Notes: generated by a model not told the origin, from the sequence alone. A DNA stretch of 64,000 nt from Solobacterium sp. UBA3691 (GCA_002372175.1 DFIS01000021.1:5699-69698); one strand, 5' to 3'; numbered from the stretch's first letter, positions 53,901 to 63,088 are shown. Made by a program: numbers and translations.

Positions 53901-56365
53901 TTCTCAAACATCATATCGCCGAGCTCGGTCACGCCCTCTTCAACGACAACTTTCTTTAACAATGCGTCATTGAAGAATACCTGTGAACCATACTCGACAC
54001 CCTTCATGATGACAACTTCCTCAAGACCGGACACCGCAAAGGCACGTGAGCCGACCTTTTTCAGTGCTGTTGGATCACTCAGATTTACCTCCTTCAGCGA
54101 CAGACAGCCCTGGAACGCTTCCATGGGGATCTCCTCCACGGCATACTTGAAGTTTACTGTCTCCACTGTCGGAAGCATCTTGAAGTAAGTCGGATTCGGA
54201 GGCATCACATAGATATTCAGTACCTTCGGTGCTGTCATGATGATACTGACATCGTTGTTGAAGTATTCATCAAAAGTCGCAGGATCCTCGTAAGGAAGCA
54301 AGAAATGTGTAACCACATCCCGATAGCTCTGATCAGGATCTCCGTAAATGTAGTTAGGGAAATCATTCAGATCTGCGAAGAACTGATTGCCTCCGAAATC
54401 AGCGGCTTTCCAGTTGATCGTGTTCAGTTTGGTATTGTTGGCAAGAGCTCCGCCATACATTGATTTCAATGATTCCGGAATGGTGATCTCAGTGATCGGT
54501 GTATCGGATATTGCCCGGCACTCCAGTACTTCGATATGACTGTCAGCGAGGATATCGTCAGTCAGTGAAGTACAGAAACCGAAGGCATCGGTACAGATTC
54601 GTTTCTGATATGTGCCGAATTTGACAGTGTCAAGTTCTGCGCATTTGTAGAATAACTTGAACGGTAGATATTCGATCGTTTCATTGCCGAAAATCACACC
54701 CTTGATGCCGCTTTCCGCAAATTGTTCAGCACCATACTGAGTATAAGTGTAATTCCCGATGGTAAATACCGATTTGAACTCAGCCTTGGTCAGATCAACA
54801 GTGATCTTTGCGGCCGGGTCAAAGGCTTTATAGAAGCCCCAGGTACTGATATATCCCGGTTTCATCACAAACGTTGAGATATTTGCGTCGTTTTCAAACG
54901 CCGAAGTAGCGATATACATCCCGTCTTTGGATGTTTTAACACTCTTCAGATTGGTATTGTTGTAGAAACCTGCGTACGGGATAAAATCGGAAGATCCGCT
55001 GCCGAAGATAACACCGCTCAGTCCGCTGAACGCAAATACCGCATTGGCGCCGCCGTTCTCATCACCGGAGAACTTTGTCTTGGACAGATCTGCCGTAACA
55101 TTGGCACTTGGGTCAAAAGCATTGACAAAAGCACTGCTCTGAATTGAGCCGACCTTTGTGAAATCAAACTTGACCAGAGATGAGCAGTCCGCAAACGCCG
55201 CATAACCGATCTCATCAATATGACCCTGAATATTTACCGTCTTCAGTTTGTTACAGTTCAGGAATGCCCTCGTAGGAATCGCCTGACCGATATTACCGTT
55301 CGGTGTCTTTACAGAAGCCGGAATATTGATCTCTGTCAGGCTGCTGTTGGCAAATGCCGAATATCCGATAAACTCCACTGAAGAAGGAAGGGTGACCTTC
55401 CCGATGCCCGAGCATCCTGCCAGAGCATTCTGCAGGATACAGATCGTGCCGTCCTTTACCTTCAGATCACCGGTATAGTTGGGATCCACACGTACCAGAC
55501 ACTTTCCTGCATAATATGCACCATCCACATAATGATTACTGATAAATGCAGGAATTGCGGAAAGAACGTCCTGTGTATCAAGCACAGGTGTGATCATTCC
55601 GCCGCCGCTTCGCGGATAACTTCCGTAATCAGAAAAACTCTTTCCGTTATACTTTCCTTGTACATAAAACAAATTTCCGGGAATCTCTCTGATCGAATCC
55701 GGGAAGCTGATCGAATTGATCTCACTGTCAAAATCATGATCCGGTATGTACTCAGTAACAGCCTTCCCTGAATACTTGTCAGGAATCACGATATCCACTG
55801 CACTGCCGCTGATCTCCGTAAGCGTAACAGAATACGTACCATTCTCTTTCAGCGTATATTCCAGCGTATACTGTTCTTCACCGGCTTCAAGTGTAACTGT
55901 TTCTGCGGATGTCTCTGTTTCTTCTTCGCCTTCTTCCGCAGGCAGTTCTGTTTCCGGCTGGACTTCTTCGCCCTCTTCCTGTGGCAGTTCTGTTTCCGGC
56001 TGGACCTCTTCGCCCTCTTCCGGCGGCAGCTCTGTCTCCGGCTGGACTTCTTCAGGCTCTTCCGTCTGTTCCGGTTCCGTCTCGAAAGTGATTTCTTCCG
56101 AGACTTCCTCCGGATCAGGTTCAGCAGTATTCTCCCCTTCGGAAAGCTCTGCCTCCGTGCTTTCTTCATCTCCGGTTTCTTCAGAATCTTCTTCTGTAAT
56201 ATCCGGTGCCTCTGTTTCTGTTGTTTCGGCAGTTTCCTCTTCCGAAACTATCTCTGCAGCTGTCTCTTCCTGCGTTCCTTCACCAGGCTCACCTTCCGCT
56301 CTGATTGACGTAGACATACTGAAAAACATAGCCGCAGACATGATCAGCGATAACAATCGTTTCAT
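50939..56365 (-). CDS. Giant secreted BspA-like leucine-rich-repeat protein 2
   Basis: An 1808-residue paralogue of its neighbours. It has a signal peptide of 23 residues with the same MFFS core, then an acidic Glu-Thr-Pro linker (24-160) containing three 14-residue repeats EEVQPETELPxEEG. The BspA-type LRR region runs about 165-935, with repeats like SLVKFDFTKVGSIQSSAF. Ig-like domains follow (PSRVKAGEELDTSAMVVKLNG). The shared tail begins at about 1067 with DRDYIILDQGDSLKLNV and ends NTTFNVKVTLK. Over its last 100 residues or so the tail is nearly identical to that of copy 3. No sorting signal or wall-binding domain is seen. The ATG has GAGGT upstream. Confidence 0.9.
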   Translation of the reverse strand: MKRLLSLIMSAAMFFSMSTSIRAEGEPGEGTQEETAAEIVSEEETAETTETEAPDITEEDSEETGDEESTEAELSEGENTAEPDPEEVSEEITFETEPEQTEEPEEVQPETELPPEEGEEVQPETELPQEEGEEVQPETELPAEEGEEETETSAETVTLEAGEEQYTLEYTLKENGTYSVTLTEISGSAVDIVIPDKYSGKAVTEYIPDHDFDSEINSISFPDSIREIPGNLFYVQGKYNGKSFSDYGSYPRSGGGMITPVLDTQDVLSAIPAFISNHYVDGAYYAGKCLVRVDPNYTGDLKVKDGTICILQNALAGCSGIGKVTLPSSVEFIGYSAFANSSLTEINIPASVKTPNGNIGQAIPTRAFLNCNKLKTVNIQGHIDEIGYAAFADCSSLVKFDFTKVGSIQSSAFVNAFDPSANVTADLSKTKFSGDENGGANAVFAFSGLSGVIFGSGSSDFIPYAGFYNNTNLKSVKTSKDGMYIATSAFENDANISTFVMKPGYISTWGFYKAFDPAAKITVDLTKAEFKSVFTIGNYTYTQYGAEQFAESGIKGVIFGNETIEYLPFKLFYKCAELDTVKFGTYQKRICTDAFGFCTSLTDDILADSHIEVLECRAISDTPITEITIPESLKSMYGGALANNTKLNTINWKAADFGGNQFFADLNDFPNYIYGDPDQSYRDVVTHFLLPYEDPATFDEYFNNDVSIIMTAPKVLNIYVMPPNPTYFKMLPTVETVNFKYAVEEIPMEAFQGCLSLKEVNLSDPTALKKVGSRAFAVSGLEEVVIMKGVEYGSQVFFNDALLKKVVVEEGVTELGDMMFEKDDDLEIVSLPETLTKINWAAFKNALNGTLLYIPESVTMIEDDAFARTEYYQPGTEEYSGAGKTDDGDLQLILASDPMIETAHPGVNEGANNYLPIPADMCVYTDKGVNFQAYEYYAGVMQTRPEPGKPDLTIENLPSRVKAGEELDTSAMVVKLNGTELAATDYTLDYDAGDLTTGQRTVHITVNEELTKGLILVEGADKAKNFYPAPKKGTIYDLYGKLEGSFTIRVYSAEESEPEEKEVVALDRDYIILDQGDSLKLNVVEPEGFQTASVTWSVENDVNEPYAEGETPLITVEDDGTVTAGETEGTAYVLATITDQTGAEYYARTRVDVVTKDIREDLKQYGVRLIDTKVKVALLSTDYTPVRVQLTLKQNMNTFNAYGTGNNTEEPKEESKIQSAEFTNRAVSNIFDLRVYDDLTVEIIPKAEYVTTDAAVLKTVKGSYKSAITLVIDGKPYTSDQVLKISVNKKLPKVTVSAVTLNSFFDDGKQLKIKGDTVENVTTADTIPWLELDSDGAETMLWYDLGANRENWKLKKNAKMNLQVQLAGWAVPVNTKVTVKAAPTVPKMAVKPASLTLNPGTDDTAVTSWKITPAVFAEDDVTISRIAEGTSSTQNTDDPYSFEVDGLTAEISDGMLSVSTEEYFDGSKARTFKVYLSVDGVEYPVTVKTLKQATAVKLTLKASGNINLRIPESFVKITASTKNYNKDAAVLGITEIRDASGNDLTNRFTIDIEGNVIKLTENGGVPAGTYTAAVNAYCGSVTVEKTVKIKVIDKALAQSVTLKGKGKIDVLRPGTAVTMTPAFKNCFEYELSNVTVTNKAKIDVSEKFEWEENEDGSINISIVDGAKVLHTDKYTVTATYKVNGTETTLTSKPAKLTVTQGKSSAVIDKKKAEVHKLDSYSLAEVKITLTDDTVAGIDRITYVSPKAGGQEVFTMRELGNDTYAIAFNSNLLPANLKYKGGTVKIQVFMKGNETAKPNTTFNVKVTLK
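55925..56060 (-). repeat. Tandem 42-base repeat in the acidic linker of giant protein 2
   Basis: Three units begin at 55941, 55983 and 56025 on the plus strand (GGCAGTTCTGTTTCCGGCTG and close variants), exactly 42 bases apart. They encode EEVQPETELP followed by PEEG, QEEG or AEEG. The unit keeps frame, so slippage would change linker length without disrupting the protein. Confidence 0.9.
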
Positions 56366-56713
56366 ATCTCTACCTCACTGATGGTCCCTGTATATTATTG
56401 CTCGTCAGAAGATGCAGCGAATTATCCGATAACTCTCTGCAGGACTGTAAAATGCTGATCGAGTCAAAATATACACGACCAAACTCATACCTCAATTATA
56501 TCCCTGCCCGTTACATTTTTAAATGAAGTTTACACACAAAACGTACATTGGACTCTGTCCGGACACTGGCTGTAAAACCATATTTCCCACATATCCAAGG
56601 GTACACCGGTTAATTGCCGTGAAAATGTCTCCGTACGGATAGATAAAAGAGACCCTGCGGTCATCCCGCACGGGTCTCTTCTTTCGTTGCCTGTCTGCTT
56701 ATTTCGCAGATCT
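56366..56713 (-). other. Intergenic region between giant genes 2 and 3
   Basis: No gene is seen in these 348 bases. They hold a TATAAT (56495-56500, minus strand) as the likely -10 of giant gene 2, giving a leader of about 120 bases, and the terminator of giant gene 3 at 56647. A -35 is poor (TTTAAA at 17 bases). The part between, 56510-56640, shows nothing I can name. Confidence 0.55.
56647..56682 (-). terminator. Terminator of giant surface protein 3
   Basis: AGAGACCC-TGCGG-TCATC-CCGCA-C-GGGTCTCT, the same stem-loop as the one behind giant gene 1, about 35 bases past the stop codon. On the minus strand it is followed by TTTTATC. Confidence 0.88.
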
Positions 56714-59700
56714 TTACTTCAGGGTCACCTTGACATTGAACGTCGTATTCGGCTTCGCTGTCTCGTTGCCCTTCATGAATACCTGGATCTTCACCGTTCC
56801 GCCCTTATACTTCAGGTTCGCAGGAAGCAGGTTACTGTTGAAGGCGATCGCATATGTGTCATTGCCAAGCTCACGCATCGTGAAGACTTCCTGTCCTCCC
56901 GCCTTCGGTGATACATAGGTGATCCTGTCGATGCCCGCTACAGTATCATCTGTCAGCGTGATCTTCACTTCTGCCAGACTGTAGCTGTCCAGTTTATGTA
57001 CTTCGGCTTTCTTCTTGTCGATCACCGCCGAGGACTTGCCCTGTGTGACTGTTAACTTCGCAGGCTTCGATGTGATCGTTGTCTCGGTTCCGTTGACCTT
57101 GTATGTCGCTGTTACCGTGTACTTGTCTGTATGCAGTACCTTTGCGCCATCCCTGATCGAGACCGCGATACTTCCGTCTTCGTTCTCTTCCCAGTTGAAC
57201 TTCTCCGTCACATCTGTTTTGGCTTTGTTTGTGATCGTGACATTGCTCAGTTCATACTCGAAGCAGTTCTTGAACGCCGGTGTCAGTGTTACAGCTGTAC
57301 CCGGACGCAGGACATCGATCTTACCCTTGCCCTTCAGCGTTACACTCTGTGCTAAAGCTTTATCCACAACTGTGAACTTCACCGTCTTCTCTACATTTCT
57401 CCAGATACTGACAGGTGCCTGCATTGTCGCAATGTACGTTCCGGGCTGCAGACCTGCCCCTGCTTTCAGCGTGATCACATAGCTCTCAGCTTCGATCTCG
57501 AACTGATCCTTCAGATCCGGTCCTTCCGGATCGTTTGCGGCAGTGATCCTGGAGATCTCATAGCCGTTGTATACAGACTCTCTTCTGAAGTTCTTCGTTG
57601 CCGCTGTGAGAGTGACCTTACTTCCGGGGATACTCAGGTTGATATTTCCGGATGCCTTTACCGACATCGTAATTGCTGTACCGCGTTTCAGTGTCTTCAC
57701 CGTCACAGGATACTCAATGCCTTCAACAGATACATATACCTTGAAGGTTCTTGCCTTACTGCCGTCAAAGTCATCGTTTGTGGAAACATACAGATATCCG
57801 TCGAGAACACCTGCCTGCAGACCTTCATAGACAAACGGCAGATTATGTCCGGTATTCTCGGAGATATTCTTGCCTTCTGCGATCCTGCTGACATAGACAT
57901 CACTGTCTTCAAATACTGCCGGCGTGATCTTATAGGTGGTAGCTGCGACATCAAATGTTCTCGGGTTAAGCTTCAGTGTCTTTGATTTGAAGGTCAGCTT
58001 CGGTACTGTCGGTGCAGCCTTGACTGTTACCTTTGTATTGACTGGTACGGCCCATCCGGCAAGCTGCACCTGAAGATTCATCTTCGCATTCTTCTTCAGC
58101 TTCCAGTTTGCATTGTTTTCACCAAGCTTGTACCACAGCATCGACTCAGCACCGTCACTGTCAAGCTCCAGCCACGGGATCGCATCTGTAGTTGTTACGT
58201 CTTCTACTGTGCCGCCCTTGATCTTCAGATACTGTCCGTCATCGAAGAAACTATTCAGTGTTACAGCAGATACCGTTACCTTCGGCAGTTTCTTGTTTAC
58301 TGAGATCTTCAGCACCTGATCAGAGGTATAAGGCTTATCATCGATCATCAGCGTGATCGCCGACTTATAACTGCCCTTGACCGTCTTCAGTACTGCCGCA
58401 TCTGTTGTCACATACTCTGCCTTCGGGATGATCTCCACTGTCAGGTCATCATATACCTTCAGGTCAAAGATGTTCGATACGGCACGGTTCGTGAACTCAG
58501 CACTCTGGACCTTCGATTCTTCCTTCGGCTCTTCCGTATTATTTCCGGTTCCGTACGCATTGAACGTATTCATATTCTGCTTCAGTGTCAGCTGTACACG
58601 CACAGGTGTATAGTCCGTTGAAAGCAGTGCCACCTTTACCTTTGTGTCGATCAGACGTACACCGTACTGTTTCAGATCCTCACGGATATCCTTCGTGACG
58701 ACATCCACACGGGTCCGTGCATAGTATTCAGCACCGGTCTGGTCGGTGATCGTCGCCAGTACATAGGCTGTACCTTCCGTCTCACCGGCTGTGACCGTAC
58801 CGTCATCTTCTACTGTGATGAGTGGTGTTTCACCTTCTGCATACGGTTCATTTACATCGTTTTCTACCGACCATGTGACACTCGCTGTCTGGAAGCCTTC
58901 CGGCTCAACCACGTTCAGCTTCAGCGAATCACCCTGGTCCAGAATGATGTAATCACGGTCGAGCATGACGACTTCTTCGTCTTCGCTGTCGGATGCCTTA
59001 CCGCTTTCTCTCATGACTTCCCAGTTCAGTCCTGCCTGTGCAAGCTTTTCCTGGTATGCCTTCAGCTGCTCATCCGTAGTCTCATCAGGCACATAGACTG
59101 TTCCATCCTTCTTCAGGTGCTGGAAGACACCCGGCTCAAAGGTAAGACCATCGGGATCGGGATTTGTAAAGTGCAGTTCCTTTAATCTGTCACTGCCATA
59201 GAAAGGACATGTTATGGTCGGATCAGCAAGGTCCGGATTATTTAATCCGCTCCATGTGATGGATTCAAGAGTCTCCGGGAAGATAATGCTTGTCAGCCTC
59301 GGATTCTCCTTGAATGCATCATCAATATTGGTGATATGGCTGTCACGCAGATCGATCGTCTTCAGGGCGTCGCACTTGGAGAATGCACCGCCGCCGATCT
59401 CTGTCAAAGGACTGTTCTCACCAAGCACCAGTTCCTTCATCAGGTCGAGATCCTGGAAAGCGCCGGGTTCAAGGGCATTGATTTCAAGTCCGTCTTCGAA
59501 TTCAAGGTTCTTGATTCCTGCGTACCCAAAGGCACCGCGGTCAAGGCCGTATTGCGTGTAGTGATTTACACATACTGTGCCTGTGTAATACAGAATGTTG
59601 CCCTGATCATCCCTGACAGGAGCAGATTCATTTTTAACGTTTCTTGCGTAATACTGAGAAATGAATACAGCAGGATTGGACCCGGTATAGTCACTCAGAT

Positions 59701-62700
59701 TCATCGTAATGTTTTGAGAACTGTTAGCGTAAACGATCAAGGCTGCAGCACCTTTGGCATCTACGATATTCGCCCTCCTGGAAAAGGTGTGATCACTGGT
59801 GCCGCCGCGTGAACAGATTGCTACTTTTCCGGTAAGATCAATATCCGCCCAGTCATCTTCGGTTCCATAACCATCAATGAATACATACTCATATACATTG
59901 CCCTGCAGAGAGCTGAAAGGCGCATTCCCGTACTGAGTATCTTCATAATAGGAAGCACTCCTCGAATTATTGAACAGCAATGAATTCGATACAGGAACTT
60001 CCGTATTTTTTACATTGGCAGGAATCGTCAGCGTTTCAATGCCTGCACACAGTTCCGTATCTGCACCGTTTTCGACCAGGTAGGAGTTATTGCCTGCACC
60101 GATAAAGGCACCGGAATTGATCGTCAGATGTTCAGCACTTGAAGATCCGAAGTCGATCTCTGTGACATGACTCTGGTTTCTGAAAGCTGACGGTCCGATG
60201 GCTGTCAGACTGTTATTTTCTCCGAACTTTATCGTCTCAAGCACGTTGGCCGCGAGCTGAGCGGAATCCTTCACGAAATTCCCGTCAGCATCCTGTCCGG
60301 GATGACCGTTGTTGCCGACACCGCATACACCCAGGAAATTGTCCGGAATTGCTGTCAGTTTACTGTTATCACTAAGTTCAAGATTTCTGATGCTTGCATA
60401 ATCAAAGACACCGGTATCCATATGCGTAAGATTTGCAGGAAGAACCAGTTTTTCAATACCCCGATTCAGTTCTGCATCCACTTTCTGATCATACAGATAA
60501 CCGTTATTGCCGACACCGATAAAGGAACCGTAGTCGATCTTCAGACTTTCTTTCTCGGATGTGCCAAAGTCGATCACCTTCAGATGACTCTGATTATAGA
60601 AAGAACCGCGCTCAATCGTCGTCAGACTGTTATTCTGTCCGAAGTAAACCGATTCAAGCCTGTTTGCTTCGAGCTGTGCGGAATCCTTGACAAATGAATG
60701 ATCATATTTATTGGTATCGTTATTCCATGTCCCTCCCTGACCCGGATAACCGTTATTTCCGTATCCGCTGAGACCCATGAAATGCTCGGGAATCGTTTCC
60801 AGTTTACAGTTATCACTGAAGACCAGGTTCTTTATCTTCGCATATTCAAAGACACCTCTTTCCAAATGCGTCAGATTTGACGGAAGAACCAGTGTTTCAA
60901 TACCTTCATTCAGCGTATTATCTATCTTCTGATCATACAGGTAGCCATTGTTGCCGACACCGATGAAGGCGCCGCTTCCGATAGACAGGCTCGGTGCTGC
61001 AGAAGTCCCGAAATCGATGACTTTCAGATGACTCTGATTGAAGAAAGCACCGCTTCCGACAGATGCCAGACTGTTGTTGTTTCCGAAGCTGACAGATTCA
61101 AGACTGTTGGATTCCAGCTGTGCAAGATCCTTGACAAATGTAAATGATGATTTGTCATCGTCCCAATCATACGTATATTTGTTTTCTTCCTCAACCCATT
61201 TGCCGGCCTGTCCCGGATATCCGTTATTGCCAAAACCGCAGATACCCAGGAATCCGCTGGGGATCTCCTTAAGTATACAGTTATCACTGAAGGTCAGATG
61301 AATGATCTTCGCATAGTTGAAAGCACCATCTCTCAATTCAGCCAGATTGGCCGGGAAAGTCAGATCAACAATACCTTCATTAAGTTCCTTATCGATGCCC
61401 TGTTCAACCAGATAACCGTTGTTGCCGGCACCGATGAAAGTACCTTTATCGATGATCAGTTCTGCAGACGAAGTGCCGAAATCGATGCTCTTCAGGTGAT
61501 TCTGATTCTTGAAAGCACCGTTTTCAATGATCGTCAGACTGTTATTGGCGCCGAAACTGATCGTTTCCAGACTGTTGGCGGCGATCTGTACGGGATCCTT
61601 TACAAAGTCATATTCAAACTTCTTTGGATATTTGTAGGATATTGTGTAATCCGTGATATATTCACCGGTCCCCGGGTCTATTCTGCCTGCCTGTCCCGGA
61701 TAGCCGTTGTTATTCATACCGGTTACTTCCATGAAGCCTTCCGGGATAACTTCAAGCTTACTGTTATCGCTGAATACAAGATGCTTGATTCGGGCAAGGT
61801 TAAAGCTTCCGCTGTCGCCGAGGGCACCTTCATTGTATATTCCCTCGCCGATCTGGCTCAGGTTGGCAGGGAAGACCAGTGTATCGATACCGCCCAGTGT
61901 TTCTTCGCCTCTGTCTGCCGCTGCACCGTTATTACCGGCCGCCACAAAGACACCGTTGGCAATGATCAGTTTCTCAGCTCTCGGATTCTCACCAAAATCA
62001 ATACTGGTGAGATGTGTCTGATTCTTAAAGGCACCCATGCCGATCAGGGTCAGGGAGTTATTGTCACCAAAGTCTACTGTCTTCAAGGCGTCACAGGCTT
62101 TTGCCAGTTCTGCAGGTGTAAAAGACGGTGATTCAAAGAGGATCTGATGAAGCCAGTCAAAGAAACCTTCACTCTCGGTCTCTTCTCCAGGGTGACCGTC
62201 CTTACCATCGGCTGCCAGGAATCCGCACGGGATCTCCTTCAGATTACTGCCGTCTTCCAGCGCAAAATGCTCGACAGGGATGCAGTGGAAAGCTCCATCC
62301 TCCACCTCTTCCAGACTTGCCGGAAAGGTCAGCACCGAGATCGTCGCTGGGACGCTGCCGTCTTTCTTACTGTAGGCAAAGGCATCCGCATGGATCACGG
62401 TCAGATTGGATTCCGGCGCAAAGATCAGTTCCTGTATTGTACCGTAGTTCTCAAACGCTTTTTCCGCGATCTCCGTAACTCTGTATGTTTCACCCTCAAA
62501 AGTAACTTCCGCAGGGATCGTGATGCTGGTCAGTCCGCTTTCAGCACCGGTGACAGTTACTGTTTTCTCACTCTCGTCAAGGACCTCGTATGTCAGAGCA
62601 TCTTCCTCCGGACTGAAGCTCGTTCCTGCAGTAAGCACAGCTTCCGGCTCTTCTGTCTCTTCCGGTTCTGTTTCTTCCTCTTCTGCAGGTTCCTCGGGAA

Positions 62701-63088
62701 TCTCTTCTTCTGCAGGTTCTGTTTCTTCTGTCAGTGTACCTTCCGTGTTCTGTTCTTCTTCCGAAGGTGTCACTTCAGGTTCCGGGCTTTCTCCTTCAGA
62801 AGGTTCAACAGTTTCCTCCGCAGGCGGTTCTTCCCCTTCCGGCTCACCGGTGTTTTCCGGCGCAGGTGTTTCCTGCTGCCCGGTAATTTCCGGTTCCGCT
62901 GTTTCTTCTTCCTGTCCGGTGACCGTTTCCGGTACAGTTGTTTCTTCTCCGCCCTCTTCTTCAGCGGGCGTTACTTCTGTGACCGTCTCTTCACCTGTTT
63001 CTCCGGTATCCGGCTCTTCTGCTTTTACAACAGCAGTTGTGCTGAAAAACATTGTTAAGGTAAGTATCCATTGAATGATCGGTTTCAT
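56714..63088 (-). CDS. Giant secreted LRR protein 3 with super-repeats and an inserted PA domain
   Basis: A 2124-residue paralogue. It has a signal peptide (1-23, MFFS core, cleavage after VKA) and a Glu-Pro-Thr linker (24-165). The LRR region (about 170-1370) is built from five long units with SLxxIxxGAFxNQSHLKxIDFG, GNNGYLYDQ, a LVLPANLTHL-like strand and GNNGYPGQ. At about 1030-1170 a protease-associated (PA) domain interrupts the array: DLTGKVAICSRGG, KGAAALIVYANSS and NPAVFISQYYA. LRRs then resume (YAGIKNLEFEDG). The shared tail starts at about 1374 and ends NTTFNVKVTLK. No protease domain is present, so the PA module is probably a binding element. AGAGGGAG precedes the ATG. Confidence 0.9.
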   Translation of the reverse strand: MKPIIQWILTLTMFFSTTAVVKAEEPDTGETGEETVTEVTPAEEEGGEETTVPETVTGQEEETAEPEITGQQETPAPENTGEPEGEEPPAEETVEPSEGESPEPEVTPSEEEQNTEGTLTEETEPAEEEIPEEPAEEEETEPEETEEPEAVLTAGTSFSPEEDALTYEVLDESEKTVTVTGAESGLTSITIPAEVTFEGETYRVTEIAEKAFENYGTIQELIFAPESNLTVIHADAFAYSKKDGSVPATISVLTFPASLEEVEDGAFHCIPVEHFALEDGSNLKEIPCGFLAADGKDGHPGEETESEGFFDWLHQILFESPSFTPAELAKACDALKTVDFGDNNSLTLIGMGAFKNQTHLTSIDFGENPRAEKLIIANGVFVAAGNNGAAADRGEETLGGIDTLVFPANLSQIGEGIYNEGALGDSGSFNLARIKHLVFSDNSKLEVIPEGFMEVTGMNNNGYPGQAGRIDPGTGEYITDYTISYKYPKKFEYDFVKDPVQIAANSLETISFGANNSLTIIENGAFKNQNHLKSIDFGTSSAELIIDKGTFIGAGNNGYLVEQGIDKELNEGIVDLTFPANLAELRDGAFNYAKIIHLTFSDNCILKEIPSGFLGICGFGNNGYPGQAGKWVEEENKYTYDWDDDKSSFTFVKDLAQLESNSLESVSFGNNNSLASVGSGAFFNQSHLKVIDFGTSAAPSLSIGSGAFIGVGNNGYLYDQKIDNTLNEGIETLVLPSNLTHLERGVFEYAKIKNLVFSDNCKLETIPEHFMGLSGYGNNGYPGQGGTWNNDTNKYDHSFVKDSAQLEANRLESVYFGQNNSLTTIERGSFYNQSHLKVIDFGTSEKESLKIDYGSFIGVGNNGYLYDQKVDAELNRGIEKLVLPANLTHMDTGVFDYASIRNLELSDNSKLTAIPDNFLGVCGVGNNGHPGQDADGNFVKDSAQLAANVLETIKFGENNSLTAIGPSAFRNQSHVTEIDFGSSSAEHLTINSGAFIGAGNNSYLVENGADTELCAGIETLTIPANVKNTEVPVSNSLLFNNSRSASYYEDTQYGNAPFSSLQGNVYEYVFIDGYGTEDDWADIDLTGKVAICSRGGTSDHTFSRRANIVDAKGAAALIVYANSSQNITMNLSDYTGSNPAVFISQYYARNVKNESAPVRDDQGNILYYTGTVCVNHYTQYGLDRGAFGYAGIKNLEFEDGLEINALEPGAFQDLDLMKELVLGENSPLTEIGGGAFSKCDALKTIDLRDSHITNIDDAFKENPRLTSIIFPETLESITWSGLNNPDLADPTITCPFYGSDRLKELHFTNPDPDGLTFEPGVFQHLKKDGTVYVPDETTDEQLKAYQEKLAQAGLNWEVMRESGKASDSEDEEVVMLDRDYIILDQGDSLKLNVVEPEGFQTASVTWSVENDVNEPYAEGETPLITVEDDGTVTAGETEGTAYVLATITDQTGAEYYARTRVDVVTKDIREDLKQYGVRLIDTKVKVALLSTDYTPVRVQLTLKQNMNTFNAYGTGNNTEEPKEESKVQSAEFTNRAVSNIFDLKVYDDLTVEIIPKAEYVTTDAAVLKTVKGSYKSAITLMIDDKPYTSDQVLKISVNKKLPKVTVSAVTLNSFFDDGQYLKIKGGTVEDVTTTDAIPWLELDSDGAESMLWYKLGENNANWKLKKNAKMNLQVQLAGWAVPVNTKVTVKAAPTVPKLTFKSKTLKLNPRTFDVAATTYKITPAVFEDSDVYVSRIAEGKNISENTGHNLPFVYEGLQAGVLDGYLYVSTNDDFDGSKARTFKVYVSVEGIEYPVTVKTLKRGTAITMSVKASGNINLSIPGSKVTLTAATKNFRRESVYNGYEISRITAANDPEGPDLKDQFEIEAESYVITLKAGAGLQPGTYIATMQAPVSIWRNVEKTVKFTVVDKALAQSVTLKGKGKIDVLRPGTAVTLTPAFKNCFEYELSNVTITNKAKTDVTEKFNWEENEDGSIAVSIRDGAKVLHTDKYTVTATYKVNGTETTITSKPAKLTVTQGKSSAVIDKKKAEVHKLDSYSLAEVKITLTDDTVAGIDRITYVSPKAGGQEVFTMRELGNDTYAIAFNSNLLPANLKYKGGTVKIQVFMKGNETAKPNTTFNVKVTLK
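60232..62100 (-). repeat. Higher-order LRR super-repeat, five units
   Basis: Five successive units of about 420-495 bases start near 62085, 61585, 61105, 60665 and 60245 (minus strand). Each encodes, in order, a SLxxIxxGAFxNQ LRR, IDFG, GNNGYL, a GI-x-x-LVLPANL strand, FSDNxKL, and GNNGYPGQ with an FVKDxAQL closing helix. Units 3 and 4 are the most alike, which suggests recent duplication. Confidence 0.85.

Noticed and set aside
55746..56381. A Ser/Val-rich plus-strand frame over the start of giant protein 2
   Set aside because: It is the complement of the repetitive Glu-Thr linker and covers a well-supported signal peptide on the other strand.
62147..63058. A 303-codon plus-strand frame opposite the signal and linker of giant protein 3
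   Set aside because: It is very rich in Phe, Cys and Arg as the mirror of Glu-rich codons, lacks a ribosome site and resembles nothing. It is a composition artefact.
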